From Caprimulgus europaeus (taxonomy: Eukaryota > Chordata > Aves > Caprimulgiformes > Caprimulgidae), in contig OU015542.1 of NCBI GenBank assembly GCA_907165065.1, positions 310,001 through 374,000 on the forward strand: a stretch of 64,000 nucleotides of DNA, read 5' to 3'. The position numbers were made by a program, and so were the translations under genes. Positions 47,301 to 56,550 of this stretch are shown one piece after another. The notes below the pieces were generated by a model. The model was not told where the DNA came from, searched no databases, and saw only the letters and a list, made by a program, of their open reading frames with translations. Position 1 is the first letter of the stretch. The number at the start of each line of letters is the position of its first letter.

Positions 47301-50300
47301 CAGGGATGTGATGCAACAGCAAAGCCCATAGCAGCTGGAAGGTCCCCTTGGGGTAAGCAGGGTAGTGCAGTGGAAGGCTTTAGCCTGGAGAAAAGGAGGC
47401 TGAGGTGAGACCTTCTGGCTCTGTCCAACTCCTCAAAAGGAGGGTGGAGAGAGGTGGGGGTGGGTCTGTTCAACCAAGGACCAAGGGACAGGACAAGAGG
47501 AAATGGCCTCAAGCTGTGCCAAGGGAGGTTTAGATTGGATCTGAGGAAAAATTTCTTCACCAAAAGGGTGGTCAGTCGTTGGAACAGGCTGCCCTGGGAG
47601 GTGGTGGAGTCCACTTTACCTGGTAGTGCTTGAAAGACAGGTAGATGAGGTGCTTAGCGACATGGCTTAGAGGTGGAGTTGGTCATGTTGAGTTTATGGT
47701 TGGACTCCATGAGCTTAAAGGTCTTTTCCAACCACTAAGATTCTCTGATACACTGCTGGGACTCTGAGGGGGTATCAAGAGGTGTCAAGGTCCCAGTTAC
47801 AGCACAGCAGGACAGCTCTGAACCCTGGAGTACACCTTGCATCTAACATCTGAGATACTGGGGACAAGTGGCATGCAGCAAGTTGTCACCAGAAAGGAGC
47901 CACCTGCAAGGCACCCTCAGGACCTGGGAGCTCCCTCTTGCTCTAACCAGACCCTCCAAGTTCTGCAAAACAGGTTCTGGAAACTCAGTGCAGCCCGCTG
48001 GGTTGCTGGGAAAGGTAATCCAGCTGACACAGCAGGCCTGGGCTTTCAGGAAGTTTTTGATCAGGCTCAAATAAACGGTTTCAGAAGCACAAAGGTCCCT
48101 CTGTCAGAAATAAGTAGGCAATAATCCATTTCTCCTTGGAGGTTACCAGGAGGGTGCTGTGAGCACAGCGCATTTGCTTTGCTCAGCAGCAGATGGGTCT
48201 GACAGCAGTTGAGGGACTACCAGGGGGAAGTTGTCACTGAATTACTACTGAATCCAAGGCAAAACCCATGGTCACATGAAGCCCAGACCAGAGCTATGGG
48301 TGATGCCTGAAACCCTGCAGGTTGGAATAAAGCAAAGCTCTTGGCAGAAGAGAGTCCTTGAAGCCTGCCTCATGCATGAGGTGCCAGCACGCACCAGCCC
48401 AGGACCACTACAGGACCTCCTTGCAGAGCTTCGAGCTAAACAGACACCACCCTGTGACCCTGGGGACCCAAGCACATGCAGGCAGAGCACTGGGCATGGG
48501 AGCCAGCAGCACTGGGATCAGGAGAAGGGGAGGAGATGGCTCTGAGAGGCTGATTGGCCCAGCTGGATCATAATCCCATGCTGGGGCAGATATCAGTTGC
48601 CCACGCAAGAAATCTCTAGAGGAAGCGAAGTCCACACGCTGAGTGGCACAGCCCTTCAGGGTGCCTGGCAGCACCGGGGGCAGGAATGTCCTTCCCCATG
48701 TTAGCAGAACCCCAACCCACCTCCTGTCTCTGGATGCCCATGGGCCAGCAATGGCCTCAAGGAGACCATGACCACCTCCACTAAAGGGGGGCTCCTTGTT
48801 TCACCCCACAGGGACCAGAAGCCCCCACCCAGCTGCAGTGCTGCCCCTCCACACCCCACCTGGGGCTGCACTCATCCTGTAGCCCCAAATTCATGCGCTG
48901 CCCTGGGAGTGCATCAGCTCACAGGCTCTGCTGTCTGCAGGACACCTTCCTCCAGCCGTTATCACCACGACCTGGCAGCAGCCTTCAGCACATGGTCAAG
49001 GACTCCTGGGAGAAGCTGGCAGAGCTCTGGATGCCAGCCCAGGCAGGACAGGGCAGGCAGGAGCCTGTAGCAGGCAGGATAAGCTGGTGCCTGCCCGCCT
49101 TGGTGTTTCCAACCAGAAAGTCCATGAAAAGGAGCAGCCACAGCCCATTGCTGGGGAGGAAAGGGCATTTCCCTGCTGTTATCCCCAGTTTGATCCAGAG
49201 GAGCAGGTACACTGGTGAGGCCAGCATAGCTCTGCCTGGAGGACACAACAGCAGATGGCACCAGGAGGCCAAAAAACTCACTGCAGCTGGTTTGTCCCTC
49301 AGCTTCCTGGCTGGCAGCAGTGTGAAGCCCTGGAGGGCTTCCAGGAGGGAGGGAGGGAAGCAGCTCTGAGACCTGGACCCCTCACCCCTCTCACAGAATG
49401 GCAGGGGTTGGAAGGGACCTCAGGAGATCATCCAGTCCAACCCCCCTGCCAAAGCAGGTTCACCTACACCAGGTTGCACAGGATGGCATCCAGGTGGGTT
49501 TGAACATCTCCAGAGGAGACTCCACAACCTCTCTGGGCAGCCTGTCCCAGGGCTCTGGCACCCTCACAGGAAAGAAGTTTTTCCTCGTGTTTAAGTGGAA
49601 CCTCCTGTGTTCCAACTTGCATCTGTTGTCCCTTGTCCTGTCACTGGGCACCACTGGAAAGAGTCTGGCCCCGTTCTCTTGACACCCACCCTTTAGATAT
49701 TTATAAACATTGATAAGGTCCCCTCTCAGTCTGCTCTTCTCCAGGCTGAGCAGACCACGTGCAGCCCAGCTCAGCACCATCCCTAGCAGAAGCAACCAGG
49801 AACTCCAGGCTCTGTCCCTGGACTGAGCTGGAGCAGCGCTTGGCATGGGCCAGGGTCCAGCACAGCCCTTCTGATGCCACCCACCCCTCCCTGGGCTTTG
49901 TCCCTTCTCCATGACACCCCTGGGTGACTGCCTCAGGATGGCATTCTCCCCTCCCCCCTCAACATCCATGTGTTGGGGCAAATCCTGCTGGATCTCAGGC
50001 AGGGTGGCATCAGGGGACACAGGGAACAGGGTCCAGCACACGGCTTTGCCAACCTCTCCTGGGTGGGAACGACCCGCACAGCACAGGCAGAGCTCACCCA
50101 ACCAGCAGCCCCACACCTGCAAGCCCCAAACCTGCTCCAGGGGGAGACGGGGAACCAGCACACCCCAAGGCAGCTCCCAAAGCACTGACTCCCGCCAAAG
50201 CCCTTGGTGGGCAACCACGGGAAAGCACTTGGCACGGGCACAGCAATGCCAGTGCAGCAGCACCGGCACCGCCAGCTCAGCCGGGTCATGCCAGGGTCCG

Positions 50301-52765
50301 GCTCAGCCCCCCGCGGATGCTGAGCACCATGCCCAGACCACGGCTGCTCCTGGAAACACCTTCAAGAGTCCCCCCTCCCCGTTCGGTGTTTTTAAGCTCT
50401 TCAAAAAAAAAAAAAAAAAGTTTCTATCTAAAGAAAAGAGTCCCCCCCCCATGCAGCTCCCGCCGTGGCGGGCAGGACTCCCCACCCCTGGGGACGGCAG
50501 TGCCGCCCGTCAGACACTGCAGGGTCCCCGATAAGCAGCGCCCGGGTGGGGAGCAGAGATAAGGCTGGCAGTGGGGAGTGGGAGGAGTCCAGCAGCAGCA
50601 CCTGCAACCCCGCACCGACCCAAAGCCCCGCTTGTAAATCACCCTGAAAAACCCGTTTCCACTGTATTTTGTGCCACCGCATGACAAGCGCGTGACACCC
50701 AGCCAGTGTCCCCAGCTGCGAATGGGGACACGGGGCTGTTGCAGCTTTGCTGGGGGAGCGCTGCACCCTCTAGCAGAGCCACCCTTGTCCTTGGTGAGGG
50801 GGGACATCACCCACCCCAGTGACCGTGGGGTGCCGGCCAGTGACCCATCGATCGCCGAAACTGGAGCCCAAATCCTGGAAAGCTGCCGGCGGTTTGGGGC
50901 TGTGCCAGCCCTTGGCAGAGGGCGAGGGGCAGGGAAGGCTGCCCGGGGGGGAAGACAGTGTGGGAAGGGGTGCAACATGGGGGGGACACACTGCCCCAGT
51001 TTGGGGGGTGGTGGGAATGATGGGGGGCAGCACCCCTGTTGGTACAGTAGGGGTGGAGGAGGCAGCATGATGGGGGGGATGGGGGTGGGGGGACAAAACT
51101 GCAGTGGGAGGGGAAGAAGTGGGGCAGCACTCTAAAGGGAAGGGGGAATAGGGGGCAGCACCCCAGTTTGTGGGGGTGGAAGGGAGGGAGCAAACCAGTG
51201 TGGGGGGAGGAAATGGGACAGGGCAGCATCACACCAGGGGGCAGTGGGAATGGGGGGGCAGCACACCAGGGGGAATGAGGCCTGGAGGCAGCACCCCAGC
51301 ATGTGCAGTGGGGTGGGGGGGACAGCACTCCATGCGTACCGTGGAAATGGGGGGTGGGCAGCACCCCATTGGGGGGGGGGCAGAAGCCCGTGTGTTTATT
51401 TGGAACGGGGGGGGCAGCACTCCACAGGGAGTGGGGACTGGGGGGGGCGGCGGGGGGGGCAGCACCCGGGGGGCGGTGTCAGTAGCGGTGGGGGGGGGGT
51501 GGGGGCGCGCGCAGCGGGAGACGTGACCGGGGCGCACCCGCAACCCATCGCCACAGCCAATGAGAGCGGGGGGGATGGGCAGGCGCAGCCAATAGCAGAG
51601 CGGCCAAGTCCCGCGCCCGCTCCCGGCGCGCCCCGCCCCGCACTCACTCCAGCTCCTGGCGCTCGGCCTCCTCGTTGCTCAGATCCTCCTCCACGCCGTA
51701 ATCCAGCACGGCGCCCACCCCGAACGCCTGGTTCCGCCGGATGAGCGGTTTGATGGCCTCCTGGTCCTCCCCGGCCACGAACTGCCCGTAGAACGTCATC
51801 TTCATCAGCCGCTCGAATAGCGCCTGCCCCAGCACCCGCTGGCACAGCTGCAGCAGCTGCGGGACAACGGCAGCTCAGCGCCCCGTCCGCACCGCGCACC
51901 CCGGGGCGGACACCCCCCCCTCGCCATCCCCCGGGACAAGAGCTCCCCCCCCCCCGGCCCGGGAGCGGCACCCCCGGAGACGGCAGTCACCCCTCAGCAG
52001 CCCCCCCTTCCCCCGGGCCGGAGATCCACGTCCGTCCGTTCCCCCCCCCCCCCCGGCCCCGGAGCAATCAACCCCCGCCCCGCCTGGCTCGGGACCGCCA
52101 TACCCCCGGCGCGGGCAGCCTCCCGGTCTCAGCACCCATCCGGAGCGAGAACCCCCCGTCCCGGCACCCTCAGAGCAGGCAGCCCCTGGTCCGGGACTGG
52201 CACCCTCCTCCTCACACCCTCCGGAGCGCAGCTACCCACGGGCCGGACACTCGCACTGCCCGGAACGACAGCCTCCCCCGATCCAGGACCAGAAACTCCC
52301 GGAGCGATCAGCTTCCCGCACCCGGCTTGGGACCCGCACTCCCCGTGGAGCGGGCAGCCTCCCGGTCCCAGCACCCACCCGGAGCGGGACCCCCCTGCCC
52401 AGAGCCGCCCCGCACCCCCCGGAACGGGCATCCCTCCCAGGGGCTCGGCTCCTCCCACCACGCACCTCCCGGTTGTGCTCCACGAGCGGCCCCACCGCGC
52501 AGAGCCCGAGCACCACCAGCCCGCGCAGTAGCTCCGCGCTGCTCTTGCTGCGGAACGCTTCTCGTGGGTCATTGAAATCCACGGCCGGGGGCGGCGGCGA
52601 CCTCCCCCGCTCCGCACCCCGCAGTACCGGCCGGGTCCCTCTGCCCACAGCCAGCGGCGGAGCGGCCCCGCGGGGAGCGGCGGAGGGTGCGGAATGGGGG
52701 CGGCGGGGGACGCGCAGGCGGGCGGTGGCACCGCACAGCGCCCGGACCGCGCTCTGCACAGCCAT
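41114..52765 (-). CDS. PRODH: PRODH (proline dehydrogenase 1, mitochondrial), 14 coding exons
   Basis: FAD-dependent enzyme that oxidises L-proline to pyrroline-5-carboxylate and passes electrons to the respiratory chain; acts at the mitochondrial inner membrane. The joined exons give 1,830 bp, 609 residues (human 600). Order: Arg/Ala-rich presequence with few acidic residues (about 1-65), [13 protein letters not shown], helical N-terminal region including [19 protein letters not shown] (119-137), then the (beta/alpha)8 catalytic barrel (about 205-609). Catalytic-type residues by analogy with PutA: D389 in [10 protein letters not shown]449 in [11 protein letters not shown] in FGQLLGM, Y in YKYVPYG and the paired arginines R572/R573 in [14 protein letters not shown]2 is less likely because of the N-terminal sequence, the match to mammalian PRODH and the neighbour SCARF2. 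All splice junctions close in phase and no lesion was seen. Start: the first in-frame ATG, at 52765. Confidence 0.96.
41896..42245 (-). mobile_element. CR1 LINE fragment (family B) in PRODH intron 13
   Basis: Begins AATCACAGAATCCCAGGCTG on the plus strand and carries about 350 bp of the family-B 3' end. Immediately outside its tail, at 41880-41895, there are ATTCTATG-type 8-mers in the opposite orientation. Confidence 0.95.
42655..42743 (-). CDS. PRODH: PRODH coding exon 13 (residues 518-547)
   Basis: Encodes [20 protein letters not shown] and [10 protein letters not shown]. The FGQLLGM motif contributes to the proline pocket in characterised PRODHs. Acceptor TTTGCAG, donor GTGAGT, phase 1 out. 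Confidence 0.96.
43134..43232 (-). CDS. PRODH: PRODH coding exon 12 (residues 485-517)
   Basis: Encodes [20 protein letters not shown] and [22 protein letters not shown] is a conserved barrel strand of the PRODH family. Acceptor TCCTGCAG, donor GTGGGC. Confidence 0.97.
43324..43499 (-). CDS. PRODH: PRODH coding exon 11 (residues 427-484)
   Basis: Encodes [40 protein letters not shown] and [18 protein letters not shown]. The GTKLVRGAY motif carries the FAD/active-site lysine (K449). Acceptor GCTCCAG, donor GTAGGG, phase 2 out. Confidence 0.97.
43675..43821 (-). CDS. PRODH: PRODH coding exon 10 (residues 378-426)
   Basis: Encodes [40 protein letters not shown] and [10 protein letters not shown]389 in LMVDAEQ corresponds to the active-site aspartate of the PutA proline dehydrogenase domain. 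The acceptor is CTCCTAG and the donor GTGAGG. Confidence 0.97.
43932..44024 (-). CDS. PRODH: PRODH coding exon 9 (residues 347-377)
   Basis: Encodes [20 protein letters not shown] then [11 protein letters not shown], identical in layout to mammalian PRODH. Acceptor ATTGCAG, donor GTGAGG, phase 0. Confidence 0.96.
44268..44349 (-). CDS. PRODH: PRODH coding exon 8 (residues 319-346)
   Basis: Encodes [20 protein letters not shown] then LLLIPNMQ. Acceptor CTCCAG, donor GTGGGT; the exon completes the phase-2 codon from exon 7 and ends in phase 0. Confidence 0.96.
44627..44706 (-). CDS. PRODH: PRODH coding exon 7 (residues 293-318)
   Basis: Encodes [20 protein letters not shown] then ENLGVS, matching the region before GTMDLLDW in mammals. 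Acceptor GTGGCAG, donor GTAAGC, phase 2 out. Confidence 0.95.
44874..44990 (-). CDS. PRODH: PRODH coding exon 6 (residues 254-292)
   Basis: Encodes [20 protein letters not shown] followed by [19 protein letters not shown], matching the mammalian LQFSEVLAKWRCFFHQMAVE segment. Acceptor CCACAG, donor GTGAGG, phase 0 both sides. Confidence 0.96.
45386..45450 (-). CDS. PRODH: PRODH coding exon 5 (residues 232-253)
   Basis: 65 bp encoding [20 protein letters not shown] then [14 protein letters not shown] is a hallmark beta-strand of the PRODH barrel. Acceptor CATCCAG, donor GTGAGT, phase 0 out. Confidence 0.95.
45596..45745 (-). CDS. PRODH: PRODH coding exon 4 (residues 182-231)
   Basis: Encodes [40 protein letters not shown] and TFLHCIDAS, the entry into the catalytic domain. 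Acceptor CTCCAG, donor GTAGAT, phase 1 in and out. Confidence 0.96.
46074..46108 (-). CDS. PRODH: PRODH coding exon 3, 35-bp microexon (residues 170-181)
   Basis: Encodes only (D)[11 protein letters not shown](G), matching mammalian SCTSAAE. Acceptor CTTCTTAG, donor GTGAGT; phase 2 in, 1 out. It is far too short to be seen as an open frame and was found by the phase gap between exons 2 and 4. Confidence 0.9.
47374..47757 (+). mobile_element. CR1 LINE fragment in PRODH intron 2
   Basis: Plus orientation, from TTTAGCCTGGAGAAAAGGAG to the tail AAGATTCTCTGATAC; encodes the [17 protein letters not shown]-like and [10 protein letters not shown]-like CR1 C terminus. Confidence 0.93.
49392..49760 (-). 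mobile_element. CR1 LINE fragment (family D) in PRODH intron 2
   Basis: Starts CACAGAATGGCAGGGGTTGG on the plus strand and parallels the family-D copy at 37.35 kb along its whole length. 5'-truncated. Confidence 0.95.
50402..50419. repeat. Poly-A run in PRODH intron 2
   Basis: About 17 consecutive A bases; no element body recognised upstream. Confidence 0.85.
50940..51520. repeat. G-rich degenerate minisatellite in PRODH intron 2
   Basis: The plus strand is a long run of (G)4-10 tracts separated by short phrases such as GGGGGCAGCACCCC and GGGAATGGGG, repeated about a dozen times with irregular spacing. The G-rich strand is the PRODH template strand, so the transcript itself is C-rich here. 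Confidence 0.75.
51648..51856 (-). CDS. PRODH: PRODH coding exon 2 (residues 101-169)
   Basis: Encodes [40 protein letters not shown] and [20 protein letters not shown], almost identical to mammalian PRODH. Acceptor CCCGCAG, donor GTGAGT, phase 2 out. A 5.5-kb intron follows. Confidence 0.97.
52040..52465. repeat. Degenerate tandem repeat and poly-C in PRODH intron 1
   Basis: Intron 1 (51857-52465) is built largely of C/G-rich repeated phrases, for example GCGGGCAGCCTCCCGGT followed by (C/T)CAGCACCCA(C/T)CCGGAGCG at about 52104-52148 and again at about 52340-52385. A 14-base C run lies at 52042-52055. It is a decayed minisatellite next to the promoter. Confidence 0.6.
52466..52765 (-). CDS. 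PRODH: PRODH coding exon 1, mitochondrial presequence (residues 1-100)
   Basis: Begins [20 protein letters not shown] and is rich in Arg, Ala, Ser and Pro with almost no acidic residues for its first 50 positions, as expected of a mitochondrial targeting presequence. It ends [20 protein letters not shown] and [17 protein letters not shown], matching mammalian PRODH. Donor GTGCGT, phase 0. Confidence 0.93.
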
Positions 52766-52969
52766 GGGCACGGCAGGATCGCCTGCCCCGCTCCGCCGCC
52801 TTAAGTACCGCCCGCGCCGGCACCGCCCCGCCCCGCGCCCGGCTCTGCCCCGGCACCGGCATCACCCCTCCCGCAACCCGGTGCCTTCCCCGCTCGCATC
52901 CTTTTCGAAGATCCCCGGGGAGGGCAGACAGGGGAGAGGGGTGGGAGCCCCGGGTGGGGCTGAAGGAAG

Positions 52970-53397
52970 CCCCCTGCTCTTGGAGCAGTCCTGGAGGAGC
53001 CTCGTGTCCTTGGAGGAACCCCAGGGAATTCAGTGGAGGTCCCAAGGGAGTGCTGAAGTGGTCTCCGTCCCACCAGAGGGGCCCTGAGGGCAGCACTGGG
53101 ACCATCCCTGCAGGGCCAAGGGGCTCCTGACCCCTTAGAGCAGCCTCGGGGAGATCTATGGAGGACCCAAAGGTGGGTGTGTGTGTATGGGGGGGTGTGT
53201 GTGTGTGTGAAGGACCCCCTCTTCTTGGAGCAGTCCTGGAGAAGCCCTGTGTCCTTGAAGGAGGCCCAAGGAGATCTGTGGAGGTCCCACGGGAGCGCTG
53301 AGGTTGTCCCAATCCCACTGCAGAGGCCCTGAGGGCAGCACTGGGACCACCCCTGCAGGGCCAAGGGGCTCCTGACCCCTTAGAACAGCCCCAGGGA
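52970..53397. repeat. Two-copy tandem duplication of about 240 bp upstream of PRODH
   Basis: The segment 52970-53155 (starting CCCCCTGCTCTTGGAGCAGT) recurs at 53213-53397 (CCCCCTCTTCTTGGAGCAGT) with about 85-90 percent identity by eye. A (GT)n run at 53172-53208 separates the copies. Confidence 0.9.
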
Positions 53398-53971
53398 GGG
53401 TCAAAGGTTGCCCTTGAAAGGGTCCCTGTCCTCTTATAGCAGTCCCTGGGGCAGGCTGTGTCATATCCAGCCCACAGAGCTGGGAGGTCCTTGGCAGGAG
53501 GGGGGATCTCAGACCCCAGGGACATGTCCATGGGAGAGATGTTGTGAGCCCCAGAGCTTGCTCCTGCTGGTCTGTGCATGAATGACTTGTGGGTGTCAGC
53601 TGAATCCTTGTTTGCTCAGTCAGGGTTTTGGGGGTGCTTGGGGTGGCTTGAGCCAGCAGACTGGGTTGGGGCAGTTGGGCTTCGCCTACCCCATGAAGCC
53701 CCACTGCAGAGAATGCTGGCAGGGCCTTGGGTGGTTCCCATGGCAGGGACATGTCCATGCTGCTCCTGGCAGGCATTTGTCTGAGCTGTTCCTCCCAGGC
53801 ACACCTAGTGCTGAACTCCAGAGATCACCCAGCACCCTGTGGTCAGATACGCTCCTGACTCTTGGCCTGGAGTGCAGAGAGCAGGGACCTCCCTTCTTTT
53901 TTTGCAGGACTGTTTCACAGCAGCAAGTATCACAGACACATCCTCTGTCCATGTCCCCTCTCCATGACTAT
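53398..53971. other. Upstream flank of PRODH, nothing recognised
   Basis: Unique sequence between the tandem duplication and the short CR1 copy. No exon of a neighbouring 22q11-type gene was recognised. Confidence 0.55.
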
Positions 53972-54150
53972 GTCACAGAATCACAGAATCATAGTGATTG
54001 GAAAAGATCCTTTAGGATCACTGAGTCCAACTCAACAGTGACAATTCCACCTCTAAATCATGTCCCTGAGCACCTCATCTGCCTGTCTTTCAAATACCAC
54101 CAGGGAAGGTGATTCCACCACCTCCCTGGGAAGCCTGTTCCAACGCTTGA
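53972..54150 (-). mobile_element. Short CR1 LINE 3' end
   Basis: Begins with two CACAGAAT 8-mers, then GATTGGAAAAGATCC and the CR1 3'UTR; only about 180 bp remain. It ends about 260 bp before the hAT element. Confidence 0.9.
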
Positions 54151-54414
54151 AATGTTCCCTCTCCATGCCTACATCGCCTCTCCGTGACCATGCCCCCTCG
54201 CCATGACCATGTCCTCTCTCCATACCCACTTCTCCAGCCCCAGTGTTGCGGTGGCTCCCGGAGGATGACTCCAGGCAAACGCAGACCTGCCCAAACCCAG
54301 CTCCTCAGTGACATCTGGTGCCTGGGGGTGCTCAGCGCAGGCAGCAGCAGGCAGGTGAGGTTTGCTGGGCTGGGAAACTACATCCTGAGTGGGGTGGAAA
54401 GGAAACTCCCAAAG

Positions 54415-54850
54415 CAGGGGTCCTCAAACTACGGCCCGCGGGCTGGATACGGCCCCCCTGCTTCCGCAATCGAGCCCGCCGCTATTTACAGAACTCCCCG
54501 CCCCCCCCGCCGAGTGTTGAGGGGGAACCAGCGCCCCGTCCTGGACCTGCCCCCCGCGGCGGGCGAGAGGCGCGGGCATCTCCTCTGCCGGGCGAGCTCA
54601 GTCGCAGCCTCTGGACTGCCAGGTCCAGCCACCTCGGGCGAATCGCCAGAGCCCCGGCGCGGCAAAGCTCCTCCAGTCCCTTCTGGCCGCCCCTTCCGGG
54701 CTGCGCGGCCGGGCTGAGGAGGGAGGCCAGCGAGGTGGGCGACTCCCCCGTCTCTCCCTCCCTCCCTCCAGCTCCCAGGCAGCTCCCGCCCCCGACAGTG
54801 TCTGAGGGACAGTGAATCGGCCCCCTGTTTAAAAAGTTTGAGGACCCCTG
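54415..54850. mobile_element. Complete non-autonomous hAT DNA transposon (MITE)
   Basis: 436-bp element with a perfect 16-bp terminal inverted repeat (CAGGGGTCCTCAAACT) and an exact 8-bp target-site duplication TCCCAAAG on both sides (54407-54414 and 54851-54858). CA...TG ends and 8-bp duplications are the signature of the hAT superfamily. The interior is CpG-rich, contains phrases such as TACGGCCCGCGGGC and CAGGGGGCC(G) near its ends, and holds no transposase. The termini resemble, from memory, OposCharlie3-like mammalian elements; this was not checked. Confidence 0.9.
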
Positions 54851-54904
54851 TCCCAAAGCTTTGAGAAGGCTCCAGCAGCTGCGATGCAAAACATTTCTTT
54901 TCCA

Positions 54905-55760
54905 AATAGGATGGTTTAGCTTAGCTGGCAGCCAAACCCAGCCGCTCATTCACTCCCCCCACTCCAGGGAACAGGTGAATGAACTGGAGGGTAGCGGTGA
55001 GGAGACTTGTAGTTTGAGATAAGAACAATTTAATAATTGCAATAAAATAAATCTTAAAATAATACTGATATTAAAATAGAAATTATAATAATAATAGTAA
55101 TAAAATATGCAAATGAGCAGAACCCAGTGCCATTAGTCACCACCCACCGACCCAGCCCGGCCCGTTCCCAGAGAACGATCCCGGAGCAGCGACAATCCCG
55201 ACCCGAAACCGCAATCCCGGGAGAGCGAGAGCCCGAGCGAGAGCCAGAGAGAGCCAGAGAGGAAGAGCCCCTCATGGATCTCCTGCCCATGGGGGACAGG
55301 AGATGGAACAGCCCCTTGGCAGAGCCCAATGCCCATGGAGCTGATCCATGTCAATATTCCTCACCCCGAGCTCTTGCGCTTGCAGAGGGACAAACACAAA
55401 GTCCTTCAGTGCCAGGGACACAAATGCCAGCATGGGGATGTTCTCAGCGTTTCTCTCCTGACAAATCCCAGCTGAACCCAACCCCCAGTGCTGTTCCAGC
55501 TGCTGAACAGAACCAGCTCTGGCCCAGCTCACACCAGGATGAGGGCAGATGCCACCACTGCAATTAAAAACTTTTGCTCCTTTTTTAGCCTCAGTGGTGC
55601 TGGGCCAAACTGTGACTCCCTGCAGCCACAGCCAGACCCCCCTCCCTTGGCAGGGAGCTCGTTTCTTAGCCAGGTACCACAGAAAAAGTTCTCTTGAAAG
55701 ACTCTAACAGCATCAGCCACCCCCAGGAGATAATCTAATCTTAGCAGGGACAGTTTCTGA
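54905..55760 (-). mobile_element. Endogenous retrovirus-type LTR remnant (ERVL-like, probably solo)
   Basis: Read on the minus strand, the segment has an AT-rich block with AATAAA/TTTATT motifs (about 55025-55110) followed by AAATTGTTCTTATCTCAAAC and a GGGGGGAGTGAATGAGCGG block ending near CTAAACCATCC. This order resembles the R-U5 end of avian ERVL LTRs as I remember them. CpG-rich U3-like sequence lies at 55130-55270. No retroviral gene was recognised beside it and no second LTR or target duplication was found, so the outer boundary is approximate. Confidence 0.55.
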
Positions 55761-56163
55761 GCATTGACCTGGCAACCCTGTTGGTGTTGGTGGAGCCTCC
55801 AGGCTGGGGAGGGGAGTTTGTGATGCACAACCAGGTCTGAGTTTCTGGAGAAAATTTAGTCTCAGATCCAAACATGAAGATGAAATGTAAAAAAGACACA
55901 TTTTCTGGTGTCTGGAAGTGGTGGAAGTGAAATCTGATGGTGTCTATCTTGGGTGGCTGCCCCAGAAGCAGAGGAGATCCATGAGCTGGCAGCACCACCG
56001 ATGGCTGGGAGACCAACCAGGGATGCTCAAGGCTGCTGTGGGCACCACACCATGTCCCCACAGAGCACTGACTCCCAGCTCCCCATGCCCCTTGTCTGTG
56101 ACTTTATGCTCTTCAGGCCACTGTCCCCACGACCCACCATTTGTGTCCAGAGGAGGCCACGAA

Positions 56164-56550
56164 ATTGCTCAGCCTGGAGGAGACTGAGAGGAGATCTCCT
56201 GGCGGTCTGGAACTTCCTCCCAAGGGGAAGAGGAGGGGCAGGCGCTGAGCTCTTCTCTCTGGCCACCAACGCCAGGAGCAGAGGCCATGGCAGGAAGATG
56301 TGGCAGGGGAGGGTGAGGTTGGCCATGAGGAAAAGGTTCTTGAGGCAGAGGGTGGTGGAGCACTGGCACAGGCTCCCCAGGGAGGTGCTCATGGCCCCAG
56401 GCCTGACAAGATTCCAGCAGCATTTGGCCAAGGCCCTCAGGGACATGGTGTGAATGTTGGGACTGTCCTGTGCAGGGACAGGAGTTGGACTCAAGATCCT
56501 TGTGGGTCTCTTCCAACTCACAATATTTGATGACTCTATGATCATTGTCC
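56164..56550 (+). mobile_element. CR1 LINE fragment, 3' end (family C)
   Basis: Plus orientation, from AATTGCTCAGCCTGGAGGAG to the tail GATGACTCTATGATCATTG. It mirrors the copies at 20.5 and 61.1 kb. Confidence 0.95.

Larger units (their letters stand above)
51540..52900 (-). promoter_or_regulatory. PRODH: CpG island / PRODH promoter region
   Basis: CpG-dense GC-rich region covering coding exons 1 and 2. About 60 bp upstream of the ATG there is a tandem GC-box run (52823-52836, CCGCCCCGCCCCGC on the plus strand), a good Sp1-type site. No TATA box was recognised. Confidence 0.7.

Noticed and set aside
52569-53579. 336-codon minus-strand open frame upstream of PRODH
   Set aside because: It crosses the PRODH first exon in another frame and the tandem duplication; the composition is repetitive and there is no recognisable protein.
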